DNA from: Clostridia bacterium
GTDB taxonomy: Bacteria > Bacillota > Clostridia > Oscillospirales > Acutalibacteraceae
Assembly (NCBI GenBank): GCA_017935325.1
Contig: JAGBHV010000050.1
Location: 1-58,009, forward strand
Length of the DNA: 58,009 nucleotides
Direction: 5' to 3'
Positions 15,191 through 24,095 of this stretch are shown here, piece by piece. The position numbers and the translations under genes were made by a program. How positions within the stretch are numbered: position 1 is the first letter of the stretch; each line of letters starts with the position of its first letter. Below the pieces are notes generated by a model. That model did not search any database. It was not told the DNA's origin and was given only the letters and a program-made list of their open reading frames with translations.

Positions 15191-16987
15191 ATGAAAAAAT
15201 TATTGTCAATCTTTTTAGGTTTATTGATGGGTTTTTCCGTCTTTGCAGTGTCTGCATCCGCGGCAACGTACACAGAATCAGAATCAAATGATACGTATTC
15301 AACAGCAGATGCTTTCAGTTTGAACAGTACAATGAAAGGTAATATGAGTGCAAGTAGTGACGTTGATTTTTATAAAATAACAACATCTTCCACAGGAGAA
15401 CTTGCATTAAATTTTAATCATACTTATGTTGATAATTCAAAGGTGTACTGGAATGTATATATTTATTATTATACTGAAGGTCAATTAAAAGAACTATCTA
15501 ATAAGACCGTTTATGGAACAAGTAACGAATCAGTGGCTTTTCCTGTAGTAGGTACTGTTTCTTCAGGAACATATTATGTGAAAGTTACAACGTATTATAG
15601 TGCAACATCTAATTATAGTTACAGTATAAGTAACGCTTTTTCCTCTACTAGTTATTATGAGAAAGAACTTAATAATTCATATGCAACAGCAACTTCTATG
15701 AGTCTCAACAAAGAATATGGCGCTTATATGAATAGTTCCGGTGACAGTGACTTTTATAAAATAACAACATCGTCAAATGGTAAGTTGTCTATCAGATTTA
15801 ATCATACATATGTGGATAATTCAAGAGTGTACTGGAATGTGTATATTTACAGATATGCTGATGGAGGTTATTCTGAACTATCATATAGAACAATTTATGG
15901 AACAAGCAATGAGTCAGTAAGTTTTCCTATTGTTGGTGCAGTTTCCTCCGGCGTTTATTATGTAAAAGTTACTACATATTATGGTGATACAACAGTTCAT
16001 GAATATAGTATTTCAAACAGCTTCACATCTACTGATAACTATGAAAAAGAATTAAACAATTCATATTCAACAGCAACACCAATATCTTTTAATAACAAAT
16101 ATAGCGGTTATATGAATAATTCTGACGATAGTGATTTTTATAAGGTTTCGTTGTCGTCAAGTGCTACTGTAACATTTGATTTTTACCATACATACGTGAA
16201 TAATTCGCGTGTGTATTGGAATGTATATGTTTATAATTATTCCGGTGGCGCATATAATGAGGTTGTATATAAAACTATTTATGGAAAAGACAGTGAATCG
16301 TATTCACTGCTGAATAAGGCAAATCTTTCATCAGGTACTTATTATGTAAAAGTTACTACATATTATGGTGATACAACTGATCACGAATATTCTATAAAAT
16401 TAAGTTCTTCTTCGGTTTTATCATCATACACGGTCACTTATAACGCAAACGGTGGAACTGTCTCGCCATCGAGTAAAACGGTTAATGCAGGTGAGTATGT
16501 AACACTTCCCACACCAACAAAGAAAGCCGCAATCACATATAATGCAAACGGTGGCTCAAATGCACCTTCTGCAAAGACTGTTTCAATTACATGTGATGGT
16601 TGGTCAACAAGTTCAACTGCAGCGACAGGCACATACGACTGCGGTGCATCATACAAACCTTCAAAATCTATTACGCTTTATGCAGTATGGGTTAAAACAT
16701 CCACAACATTATCTTCGAATGAACCTACAAGAAGTGGTTATGAATTCCTTGGTTGGTCAACAAGCAAAACAGCAACATCTGCAACATACGAATCAGGTGA
16801 TAAAATTTCTTTAACAAAAGACACAACTTTATATGCTGTTTGGAAAGAAATTCCGAGTGGAGGAGATTCAGGTAACAGTTCGGGAGGAGATTCTGTAGGG
16901 AATTTTACTATTTTATCTTTGATTCTAGTGCCTCTTGAATTAATAGCAGATTTCTTTGTGATGATATTTGACTTTTTATTTTCTTGA
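15191..16987 (+). CDS. Secreted protein with three PPC-like repeats and Listeria-Bacteroides repeats
   Basis: Protein of 598 residues with a signal peptide (about 1-24, ending SASA). Three near-identical modules of about 127 residues follow (27-152, 153-282, 283-408), each with ExNxxYxTA at the start, SDFYKI, NHTYVxNSxVYWNVY and SGxYYVKVTTYY; these resemble PPC/pre-peptidase C-terminal beta-sandwich domains. Then come YNANGG and GWSTS..LYAVW segments of the Listeria-Bacteroides (InlB-type) repeat family (about 413-553), a Gly/Ser linker and an aromatic hydrophobic tail (LELIADFFVMIFDFLFS). There is no LPxTG signal. Surface attachment or adhesion is a reasonable guess; the ligand is unknown. 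Expression is probably controlled by the divergent XRE regulator. Confidence 0.8.
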   Translation: MKKLLSIFLGLLMGFSVFAVSASAATYTESESNDTYSTADAFSLNSTMKGNMSASSDVDFYKITTSSTGELALNFNHTYVDNSKVYWNVYIYYYTEGQLKELSNKTVYGTSNESVAFPVVGTVSSGTYYVKVTTYYSATSNYSYSISNAFSSTSYYEKELNNSYATATSMSLNKEYGAYMNSSGDSDFYKITTSSNGKLSIRFNHTYVDNSRVYWNVYIYRYADGGYSELSYRTIYGTSNESVSFPIVGAVSSGVYYVKVTTYYGDTTVHEYSISNSFTSTDNYEKELNNSYSTATPISFNNKYSGYMNNSDDSDFYKVSLSSSATVTFDFYHTYVNNSRVYWNVYVYNYSGGAYNEVVYKTIYGKDSESYSLLNKANLSSGTYYVKVTTYYGDTTDHEYSIKLSSSSVLSSYTVTYNANGGTVSPSSKTVNAGEYVTLPTPTKKAAITYNANGGSNAPSAKTVSITCDGWSTSSTAATGTYDCGASYKPSKSITLYAVWVKTSTTLSSNEPTRSGYEFLGWSTSKTATSATYESGDKISLTKDTTLYAVWKEIPSGGDSGNSSGGDSVGNFTILSLILVPLELIADFFVMIFDFLFS

Positions 16988-17011
16988 TAATTAACTGAAT
17001 ATTTAAAGCGG

Positions 17012-17046
17012 AACTCCTGTCACTTATGTGATGGGAGTTATTTTTT
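17012..17046 (+). terminator. Intrinsic terminator after the PPC-repeat gene
   Basis: Twelve-base arms AACTCCTGTCAC / GTGATGGGAGTT (17012-17023, 17028-17039; one mismatch), loop TTAT, then ATTTTTT. Confidence 0.85.
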
Positions 17047-17095
17047 ATATGTCACTTTCATAATATATAATTGAACTTTTCCGGGGAGGTGTGAT

Positions 17096-18307
17096 GTGAA
17101 AAGATTTATTGCAGTTTTATTGTGTGTGATTTTGACTGCTCTTTCAGGATGCGGAACGGTTGAAAATAAAACTCCCGAAAAAAAGACGGAAGTAACAGAA
17201 GCAGAAGAAATCAGGGCAATATGGATAAGCATTTATGATATGGCAGAATTCAAGGGTATGAGCGAAGGCGGTTTCAGCGATAAATCAGATAATATGTTCA
17301 GGGATATTTCGTCACGCGGTTTCAGAGATGTTTTTATTCAGGTCAGGCCATGTTCAGATGCTGTTTATCAGTCTGATATTTTTCCGTGGAGCAAATATAT
17401 TTCGGGCGAACAAGGCAAATCTCCCGGATATGATCCTTTTGCGATTTTTCTGAAAATTGCACACTCATATAATCTGAAAGTGCATGCTTGGATAAATCCT
17501 TACAGAATTTCGGGTACATCGCAGGATATGAATGATTTATCCGACAACCATCCGGCAAAACGCATTTATGAAGAAAATGAGAATGATATTTATTTCTGCA
17601 CAAACGGTATTTACTATAACCCCGCATCAATGAAAGTGCAGAAGCTGATTCTTGATGGTGTTCGCGAAATTGTAGAAAAGTATGATGTTGACGGTGTACA
17701 TATTGATGACTTTTTTTATCCGACTACTGATGAAGAAATTGACAAAAACGAATATGATGAATACAGAAAAAATTCAGGCACGGCAACTCTTGCTGATTTC
17801 AGACGGGAGCAGGTGAATGCTTTTGTTGCAGGAATGTATTCGGCGGCAAAAAATAAGGATGAGGATATTATTGTAAGTATAAGCCCCGCGTCAGACATCG
17901 AAAAAAATATAAACACTCATTATGCAGATGTAAAGCTCTGGGCAGGTGAAGACGGCTACTGCGACTGGATAATCCCGCAGATTTATTACGGGTTTGAAAA
18001 TGAAACAATGCCGTATAAAGAGGTGCTTGAGGAATGGTGCGGTATTGTGACAAATGAAAAAGTAAAACTTGTAATCGGTCTGGGCTCTTATAAATGCGGT
18101 GAGAGTGATTTGTATGCAGGCAACGGGAAAGATGAATGGCTGAATAACACCGACATTCTGGCAAAACAGCTTTCTCTTCTGCGGGAAAAAGGCTGCGACG
18201 GATTTTCTGTTTTTTCATATAACAGCCTTGCGTTACCAAACGAAACAGCCGAAAAAGAATGGGAAAATTTTAAGGAAGAAATGAATAAAATCACTTCTTC
18301 CTTATGA
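17096..18307 (+). CDS. GHL10-type glycosyl hydrolase-like lipoprotein
   Basis: Lipoprotein of 403 residues with signal and lipobox LSGC (C19), so anchored outside the membrane. From about residue 38 it matches the GHL10 (PF02638, YngK-like) TIM-barrel family: RAIWISIYD, VFIQVRPCSDAVYQSDIFPWS, HAWINPYRIS and the acidic DGVHIDDFFYP strand end. Family members are predicted to cut uncommon amino-sugar or peptidoglycan-linked glycans, though few have been assayed. A GTG start six bases after GGGGAGG was chosen. Its last 17 bp overlap the end of the convergent membrane-protein gene. Confidence 0.85.
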   Translation: MKRFIAVLLCVILTALSGCGTVENKTPEKKTEVTEAEEIRAIWISIYDMAEFKGMSEGGFSDKSDNMFRDISSRGFRDVFIQVRPCSDAVYQSDIFPWSKYISGEQGKSPGYDPFAIFLKIAHSYNLKVHAWINPYRISGTSQDMNDLSDNHPAKRIYEENENDIYFCTNGIYYNPASMKVQKLILDGVREIVEKYDVDGVHIDDFFYPTTDEEIDKNEYDEYRKNSGTATLADFRREQVNAFVAGMYSAAKNKDEDIIVSISPASDIEKNINTHYADVKLWAGEDGYCDWIIPQIYYGFENETMPYKEVLEEWCGIVTNEKVKLVIGLGSYKCGESDLYAGNGKDEWLNNTDILAKQLSLLREKGCDGFSVFSYNSLALPNETAEKEWENFKEEMNKITSSL

Positions 18308-18716
18308 GAGCTGTTTTTATTAATTTGCTCAGATACAGAGCAGGCAATGTCAGCAAAAACCATGCTGCGGAAAATACAGGACAAATCTGACCGAGAATAT
18401 TGAATTTCTGCCCCGAATAATCCCAGACATTAAGGTGGAATCTTCTGTTTACAATGCAACCGACAAAAAATTCAAGCGCCGTAATAATTGCAGAGCCTGC
18501 AAGACATTTCAGAAACAGACTTTTTGTTTTCATCCTGAAATTTGAAATGTGTATCATCAAAAATGCAGTGCCGCCTGTAAGCGTCATTGTCCAATGAGTG
18601 AAACCTCTGAAAATAATTTCGATTAAACTGTAAATTACTGCGCCGACAGAGAAAACAATAAAAAATTCTTTGTATTTTTTCAAAAAAATCACCGGGATTA
18701 TTTTTCCCGGTGACAT
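18291..18716 (-). CDS. PF06541-like four-helix membrane protein
   Basis: Protein of up to 141 residues with four hydrophobic segments and the motifs HWTMTLTGG, EFFVGCIVN and NVWDYSGQKFNILGQICP, which match the family annotated as putative ABC-transporter type IV (PF06541). Function is unknown. The start is uncertain: the ATG at 18716 has no ribosome binding site and lies in the hairpin that terminates the upstream DUF2079 gene, so a GTG (18692) or TTG (18683) inside it, or read-through, must be considered. The 3' end overlaps the convergent GHL10 gene by 17 bp. Confidence 0.7.
   Translation of the reverse strand: MSPGKIIPVIFLKKYKEFFIVFSVGAVIYSLIEIIFRGFTHWTMTLTGGTAFLMIHISNFRMKTKSLFLKCLAGSAIITALEFFVGCIVNRRFHLNVWDYSGQKFNILGQICPVFSAAWFLLTLPALYLSKLIKTALIRKK
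18682..18713 (-). terminator. Intrinsic terminator of the DUF2079 gene, overlapping the next gene start
   Basis: Minus strand TCACCGGG (18713-18706), nine-base loop, CCCGGTGA (18696-18689), then seven T. It begins 12 bases after the DUF2079 stop and lies inside the first 12 codons of the PF06541-like frame. Confidence 0.85.
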
Positions 18717-18724
18717 GACTTTTA

Positions 18725-20488
18725 TTATCTGATTTTGGCGTAAATTTCTACCAGAGCTGTTTCTTCTCTTATCAGCTCGTATTTTGTCATATCTATCTTT
18801 TTGCGGTTTTCATCAGCACTATCATATCTCGTGTCAATTACAATGTAATCAGTGTCTTTAACGCAGTATTCAATTTCATAAATTTCTTTTCTCTGTGAAA
18901 GATAAGGAATATAGAAGGTAGTTGAAAGAACAGATGCATCTTCTTCAATTGTGTCGAGTGCCGCACGGATTTTAACGTAATCTTCCTTGTTTACTTCAAG
19001 TCTGTTTATATAAGTCAGTTTAGGTGACAATGAAAAAGCAAACATTATTACGGAGAAGACTGCCGCCATGGGAGAAAGATACTTTTTCAGATTCTTCGGT
19101 GCAGTTGAAAGATTTATTACTGTCAGATAGAAAAGTACAGCCAGAGTACCGTAAACATACTGGAAAAAGATTGAGTGCTGATACTGATATTCTGACATGA
19201 GATTTATCAGCACAAGCGGTCCTATGAGGATAAACTGGGACCAATTTTTTGAGAGTATGGGCAAAAACGCAAGGGGCAAAAACATAAACAGAATAAACAA
19301 TAATTTTTCTGCTGACAAGCATTGTGAAATGAAATATGCAGGATTTTTAAAAATGGTAAATATCACATCAACAAGACCTAAATTGTCATCGGTGATAAAA
19401 TTGTCAAATCTTCCTGTCATTGCACCTTCACCGAATGTTTTCAGATATGTTACGGCGAGAGTGAAATAAATTACTGAAGAAAAGAACATGATACTTCCGT
19501 GCAATTTTTTTCTGCCTGAAAAAAGAAAATACAGTGCAATGAAAGCTACGTAAACTGCAGCATCTTCTTTTACGGTGAAGGTGAGAAGCATAAAAATATA
19601 CATCGGAATATTTTTGCCTTTTTCTGCAAAATACAGCATCCATAAAATCAGGACAGGCAGAAATGCATTTTCGTGAAAATCATAAAGTGTGCCGCCGGTC
19701 AATGCGGGATAGAAAGAGGCGGCAATCATCAGAAGAAGAGTTACTTTACCTGAAAGCTTGTAGTGCCGTGCAATTAAATAAAGAGGAATAAGTGCACTGC
19801 CGATAAGCAGAGCCTGTGAAATCTGCAATGTCAGGGGAGAGGGAAAAATAAAATATACGGGCAATAAAAGATAATAAACAGGGGATAAATGAACTGCAAA
19901 ATGAGAAAGGAGCTTTTCTCTTTCGCAAGTGGTAAGGGGAACGAATTCTGTTTTTAAGTAGTAGAACATCTGTGAGAAAATTCCGAAATCAAAGTTGGGA
20001 GTTGCAAAGGAAAGATAACGGCTGATACCGAGCAAAGCCATGAAAAGAGTTATAAAAATTACGCACGCAGCGGAAAAACCGAAAACGAATTTTTTTGACG
20101 GTTCAATAATACTTTTTTTGGCTGAAAATCTTCTTACAGTATAAATAACCGAAAGCATGGCAGGGAAAAGAATTGCAATGCAGTAATATTGGTTTGAACT
20201 GAATGTTGCCGCAAAACACAGATAGGTAAGCGTAGACACAGCAAAAACCCAACCGTCTGTGTCAGTTTCCTTCAATCGTAACGAGCAGACAGTAATTATA
20301 ATATATGCTGCCAGAAAATAAAAGACAGATGAAATTAAATTTATATTTTTCACAGATTCAATTTTTTCAAGAGGTTCTGTTGATAAGAAAAAATTTATAA
20401 TGCCTGTTATACTCCACGCAGAAAAAAGTCTTACAAAGAAATTTTCACGTGTGTCTTTGTCGAAAAAAGTTATAATTTTCTGTATCAT
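18725..20488 (-). CDS. DUF2079 polytopic membrane protein (GT-C-like)
   Basis: Membrane protein of 587 residues with about 12 or 13 predicted helices and a soluble C-terminal part of about 95 residues. DUF2079 landmarks are FDFGIFSQ, HLSPVYYLLLP, DFHENAF and TVKEDAA; these acidic and histidine positions resemble the GT-C glycosyltransferase layout, so a lipid-linked sugar transferase role is plausible but unproven. AGGAGA precedes the ATG. It is divergent from birA with 60 bp between the starts. Confidence 0.8.
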   Translation of the reverse strand: MIQKIITFFDKDTRENFFVRLFSAWSITGIINFFLSTEPLEKIESVKNINLISSVFYFLAAYIIITVCSLRLKETDTDGWVFAVSTLTYLCFAATFSSNQYYCIAILFPAMLSVIYTVRRFSAKKSIIEPSKKFVFGFSAACVIFITLFMALLGISRYLSFATPNFDFGIFSQMFYYLKTEFVPLTTCEREKLLSHFAVHLSPVYYLLLPVYFIFPSPLTLQISQALLIGSALIPLYLIARHYKLSGKVTLLLMIAASFYPALTGGTLYDFHENAFLPVLILWMLYFAEKGKNIPMYIFMLLTFTVKEDAAVYVAFIALYFLFSGRKKLHGSIMFFSSVIYFTLAVTYLKTFGEGAMTGRFDNFITDDNLGLVDVIFTIFKNPAYFISQCLSAEKLLFILFMFLPLAFLPILSKNWSQFILIGPLVLINLMSEYQYQHSIFFQYVYGTLAVLFYLTVINLSTAPKNLKKYLSPMAAVFSVIMFAFSLSPKLTYINRLEVNKEDYVKIRAALDTIEEDASVLSTTFYIPYLSQRKEIYEIEYCVKDTDYIVIDTRYDSADENRKKIDMTKYELIREETALVEIYAKIR

Positions 20489-20503
20489 CTTATTTCTCCT
20501 GCA

Positions 20504-20532
20504 TTGATAAAAATTATATAATATGATAAAAT
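20504..20532 (+). promoter_or_regulatory. Promoter of birA
   Basis: TTGATA (20504-20509), 17-bp spacer, extended -10 TGA with TAAAAT (20527-20532). The predicted leader is only about ten bases long. Confidence 0.6.
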
Positions 20533-20548
20533 TATTACGGTGATAAAA

Positions 20549-21265
20549 ATGGAAAACAAAGTAATCTTTTTAAAAGAAATTGATTCAACAAATATTTTTG
20601 CCGCAGATCTGTGCCGGAATTCAGATGATATTCCGAAAGCTGTTGTGGCAGAAAGCCAGACAAAGGGCTCCGGCAGAATGGGAAGAAATTTTTATTCCCC
20701 CGATAATGACGGGATTTATATGACGTATATTTTAAATACAAAAAATGTTGAGACTCTGAATCTTATTACATCTGCAGCAGGTCTTGCTGTTGCAGAAACT
20801 TTAGAAAAAATCTGCAATATCAGTACGCATATAAAGTGGCCCAACGATATAATCGTTTCTTCAAAAAAAGTCTGCGGAATTCTTACAAAGCTTATCACCG
20901 AAAAAGGAAAAATTAAATTTGCATTAATCGGAATCGGCATTAATGTTCTTAACGATTCTTTCCCTGAAGAGATTGAAAATGTTGCAACTTCTTTGAAAAA
21001 AGAAACGGGAAAAGTTTTTGATAAAAAAGAAATCACGGAAACCTTACTGAAAAAACTTGATGAAATTTTTATCACAAAAATTATGACCGAAAATGAAATA
21101 GTTGAAAAGGTAAAAAAACGTTCATGTATGCTCGGTAAAAAAGTTTTTGTCAAAAGCGAAAACCGTGAATATTTTGCTCTTGATATTTCTTCTGACGGCG
21201 GTCTCATAGTGCGTGACGGCGAAGAAGAGAAGGTTATTCATAACGGCGAAGTAGAATTGTTTTAA
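20549..21265 (+). CDS. birA: Biotin-[acetyl-CoA carboxylase] ligase, monofunctional
   Basis: Protein of 238 residues that activates biotin with ATP and transfers it to the lysine of carboxylase biotin domains. The ligase core shows the nucleotide loop GSGRMGR (40-46, the GRGRxGR motif), KWPNDI near 96-101 and GIGINV; a short C-terminal SH3-like domain follows. The N-terminal helix-turn-helix of bifunctional BirA is absent, so it should not act as a repressor. The ATG at 20549 was preferred over the GTG at 20540, which lies at the predicted transcript start. Its stop codon overlaps that of the convergent MATE gene. No biotin synthesis genes are in the window. Confidence 0.9.
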   Translation: MENKVIFLKEIDSTNIFAADLCRNSDDIPKAVVAESQTKGSGRMGRNFYSPDNDGIYMTYILNTKNVETLNLITSAAGLAVAETLEKICNISTHIKWPNDIIVSSKKVCGILTKLITEKGKIKFALIGIGINVLNDSFPEEIENVATSLKKETGKVFDKKEITETLLKKLDEIFITKIMTENEIVEKVKKRSCMLGKKVFVKSENREYFALDISSDGGLIVRDGEEEKVIHNGEVELF

Positions 21266-22602
21266 AGCTTTTTAATCCACTTATAACTGTTTGTTTTTAT
21301 GAAAGCCACGGGGCATTTGAGAATCTGGTCTGATTTTAGTGCGATAAAAACAAACTCAGGAGGAAGTTTTAAAACAAATGCAAAAAGTGCCGATACAGGA
21401 AGCACAATAAGCCACATAAATATGAAATCGTTTTTCATTATAAATGTTGTGTCTCCTCCTGATACAACAATTCCCGTAAGGCATGACATCTGATATGATG
21501 TGCCTATTACCGTTACGCAGAGGATAAGCAGGAATCTTGTTGCAAGTCCGCCGGCTTCCGGAGATATATCGTAAAACGACAATATAATATCTTTTATCAG
21601 AAAAAGAACTGCACCTGTTGCAAGTCCTGTTAAAACATAAATTATCTGCAATGTTTTAACATAGGGTTTGCAGCTTTTTTCTTTGTTTTCCCCAATCATT
21701 TTGCTGACTATAACGCTTGACGCATTTGCACAGCCGTAAACCACAACGGACATTATCTGAAAAACTGTAGATGCAATACTGCCTGCAGTTATTGTAGCTT
21801 GTCCCAGATGACCCAGAATAGCAGTCTGCATTGCCATTGCAAAACCCCACATTGTGTTTGAGGCAAGCACGGGTGTGCCTTTTTTGAGATAAGTTTTAAA
21901 AAGCTCTTTGTCGGTTTTTTCGTAGTCTGATAATCTGAGATTGATTTTTTTATCCTTGAATTTAATGTATAAAACCACGATAAGCAGTTCAACAATTCTT
22001 GCAACTGTTGTGGCTACCGCAGCACCTCTTGCACCCATTTGCGGAAAACCGAAATTGCCGAAAATCAGAAGATAATTCAGGCATATATTTATTATGAGAG
22101 TTGAAAGCGAAACGTAAAAACCTATACGCACCGTTTCAACGCTTCTCAGGGTGGACAGCAAAGTGTTTGTAATTGCGAAAATCGGATATGTAAAGCAGAT
22201 AATTTTTAAATATTTAATGCCCTCTGCCACAACTGCCTGTTCGTTGGAAAGAAGAGACAAAACCTGTCCCGGGAAAAAGAAAACGGGTATAAAAATCACA
22301 AGGGACAAAACAACTGCAGTTTTCATTGCTATGTTCGCGATTTTTTTTATTGTTAAGATATCTTTATTTCCCCATGCGCGTGAAGAAAATATAAGTGTTC
22401 CTGCACCGACACCTGTAATAATCATCTGTAAGAGAAACTGAATCTGATTTACAAGTGAAACGCCTGCTAATGCTTCTTCAGAAAAACTGCCGAGCATAAT
22501 GCTGTCGGCAAGATTTACACCGAAAACAATAACATTCTGCAGAGCAATAGTGAATGTCATTGTGAAAAGTGAGCGATAAAAGTTTTTATCTTTCACAAAC
22601 AC
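21262..22602 (-). CDS. MATE-family efflux transporter
   Basis: Integral membrane protein of 446 residues with 12 predicted helices in two six-helix halves, typical of the MATE/NorM family that exports cationic drugs or metabolites in exchange for Na+ or H+. Recognisable stretches are DSIMLGSFSEEALAGVSLVNQ in the first half and the repeated pseudo-symmetric AAVATTVARIVELL. A GTG at 22611 overlaps the GGGAGG site, so the GTG at 22602, eight bases downstream of that site, is taken as the start. The substrate cannot be inferred; the convergent overlap with birA has no functional meaning. Confidence 0.85.
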   Translation of the reverse strand: MFVKDKNFYRSLFTMTFTIALQNVIVFGVNLADSIMLGSFSEEALAGVSLVNQIQFLLQMIITGVGAGTLIFSSRAWGNKDILTIKKIANIAMKTAVVLSLVIFIPVFFFPGQVLSLLSNEQAVVAEGIKYLKIICFTYPIFAITNTLLSTLRSVETVRIGFYVSLSTLIINICLNYLLIFGNFGFPQMGARGAAVATTVARIVELLIVVLYIKFKDKKINLRLSDYEKTDKELFKTYLKKGTPVLASNTMWGFAMAMQTAILGHLGQATITAGSIASTVFQIMSVVVYGCANASSVIVSKMIGENKEKSCKPYVKTLQIIYVLTGLATGAVLFLIKDIILSFYDISPEAGGLATRFLLILCVTVIGTSYQMSCLTGIVVSGGDTTFIMKNDFIFMWLIVLPVSALFAFVLKLPPEFVFIALKSDQILKCPVAFIKTNSYKWIKKL

Positions 22603-22663
22603 TCTTTTCACCTCCCATTAATAACTAAATAAAATTGTAACATAAAAAACATCAATATGCAAC

Positions 22664-22692
22664 AAAAAAGAGAGCCGCCCAGGCTCTCTTTT
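22664..22692 (-). terminator. Terminator of the NhaD-type antiporter gene
   Basis: Eleven-base perfect stem AAAAGAGAGCC / GGCTCTCTTTT (arms 22666-22676 and 22682-22692) with T6 on the minus strand, 20 bp after the antiporter stop. Confidence 0.85.
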
Positions 22693-22712
22693 CAGTTTTA
22701 TAATGTCTGATT

Positions 22713-24086
22713 TTATTTCCAGATAAACCAGATGAGGATATAACCTGCAATAACTGCTGCAAGAGTGAAAGGAACACCGTATTTCATAAATGTTGTTGCC
22801 TTTACTTCGTAGCCTTCTTTTCTTAATATGCCGATACCTGCAATGTTTGCACTTGCTCCGATAGGAGTAAGGTTGCCGCCAAGAGTTGCACCGCAGAGAA
22901 GTCCGTAATAGAGAAGTATCGGATTCATATTAACGCTTGATGCAATAACCGGAACAATTGAAAGCATTGTTGCTGTGTAAGGAATGTTATCGATAAATGC
23001 TGAAAAAATAACGCTCATCCATACGATGATTGTGTAAACGATAAAGGGATTTCCCGAACCCAGCTTTGCAATAGCATCGCCGATAACATCGATAACGCCT
23101 GCACTCTTGATGCCGCCGATTACAACGAAAAGGCCTGTGAGAAGTGCGATTGTGTAATAGTCAATATCCTTGAATGCGCCCTTGATGATTTCTTTGTTTT
23201 TCTTGATGAGAAGTTCTCTGATAACGCCAACAAGGAAAAATGCTATGCAGATAATACCGTTTGTGATGTCGGGTTTATAGAACTGACCGGGAGCTGCTGT
23301 GTCTTTATAAGGAATGAATGAAACAGCAATAAGTGCCACAACTGTGCCTACAAGAAGGAATGTGGGGAACTTATCTTCAACAATTGTACGGTTTTTAAAC
23401 TCAATTTTCTCTTTATCTTTTCTGAACATAAAGTAGATAATAACTGCACTTGCAACTGCACCTGCCTGAACAACCCAGAACATACCCGGCTTGCCGTCCT
23501 GAACAAAGAAGTCAGAGAAATCAAGACCTGCTGCTTTTGCCAGAAGAATTGAAGTTGTGTCGCCAACCAGTGTTGCAGCACCCTGAAGGTTGGATGAAAC
23601 CGCAATACATATAATTGACGGAACGGGAGAAACATTCATCTTTTTGCAGAAGGCAAGAGCAACGGGAGCAATCATAAGTACTGTTGCAACGTTGTCAACA
23701 AAAGCGGAAACAATACCTGCAAAAAGTGAAAGTGCAACCACAATCCACTTCATATTCGGCATTTTTGAAATAAGCACGTCAGACATAAGCTGGGGCATCT
23801 TTGATTCGATAAACAGGTAAACGGTACCCATCGTACCTGCAATCATCATAATTACATTCCAGTCGATTTCCCTTAAAGCATCGAGGAAACTGTAGGAGAA
23901 AGAATTGTCTGCAAGAGCAAAAAATCCTTCGCCGAAAATTGTGGGGTTCATTGTTGCTATTGTGCCGAGAATTACGAAAATAACGGCTGAACCTACCGCC
24001 ACGTACGGGCGGATTTTCTGAAATGCCATCATCAGTATGTAAGTTACTGCGAAAATGGCGAGTGCCGTAATTGTAATCGGACTCAT
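22713..24086 (-). CDS. NhaD/ArsB-type ion transporter (probable Na+/H+ antiporter)
   Basis: Integral membrane protein of 457 residues with 11-13 predicted helices, of the ion transporter superfamily containing NhaD, ArsB and CitM. The two pseudo-symmetric motifs SAFVDNVATVLM and SAFIDNIPYTATM, each with an Asp-Asn in a broken helix, are typical and carry the ion site. No ArsA, ArsR or citrate genes are near, so Na+/H+ (or Li+) exchange is the best guess. AAGGAGTGG precedes the ATG. The transcript begins about 165 nt upstream and carries a structured leader with an attenuator-type terminator, so expression is likely controlled by premature termination. Confidence 0.82.
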   Translation of the reverse strand: MSPITITALAIFAVTYILMMAFQKIRPYVAVGSAVIFVILGTIATMNPTIFGEGFFALADNSFSYSFLDALREIDWNVIMMIAGTMGTVYLFIESKMPQLMSDVLISKMPNMKWIVVALSLFAGIVSAFVDNVATVLMIAPVALAFCKKMNVSPVPSIICIAVSSNLQGAATLVGDTTSILLAKAAGLDFSDFFVQDGKPGMFWVVQAGAVASAVIIYFMFRKDKEKIEFKNRTIVEDKFPTFLLVGTVVALIAVSFIPYKDTAAPGQFYKPDITNGIICIAFFLVGVIRELLIKKNKEIIKGAFKDIDYYTIALLTGLFVVIGGIKSAGVIDVIGDAIAKLGSGNPFIVYTIIVWMSVIFSAFIDNIPYTATMLSIVPVIASSVNMNPILLYYGLLCGATLGGNLTPIGASANIAGIGILRKEGYEVKATTFMKYGVPFTLAAVIAGYILIWFIWK

Positions 24087-24095
24087 TTAATACCA

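Noticed and set aside
20457-20464. TTGTCGAA match within the DUF2079 coding start
   Set aside because: Located in coding sequence with no sporulation context; about two matches are expected by chance in a window of this size.
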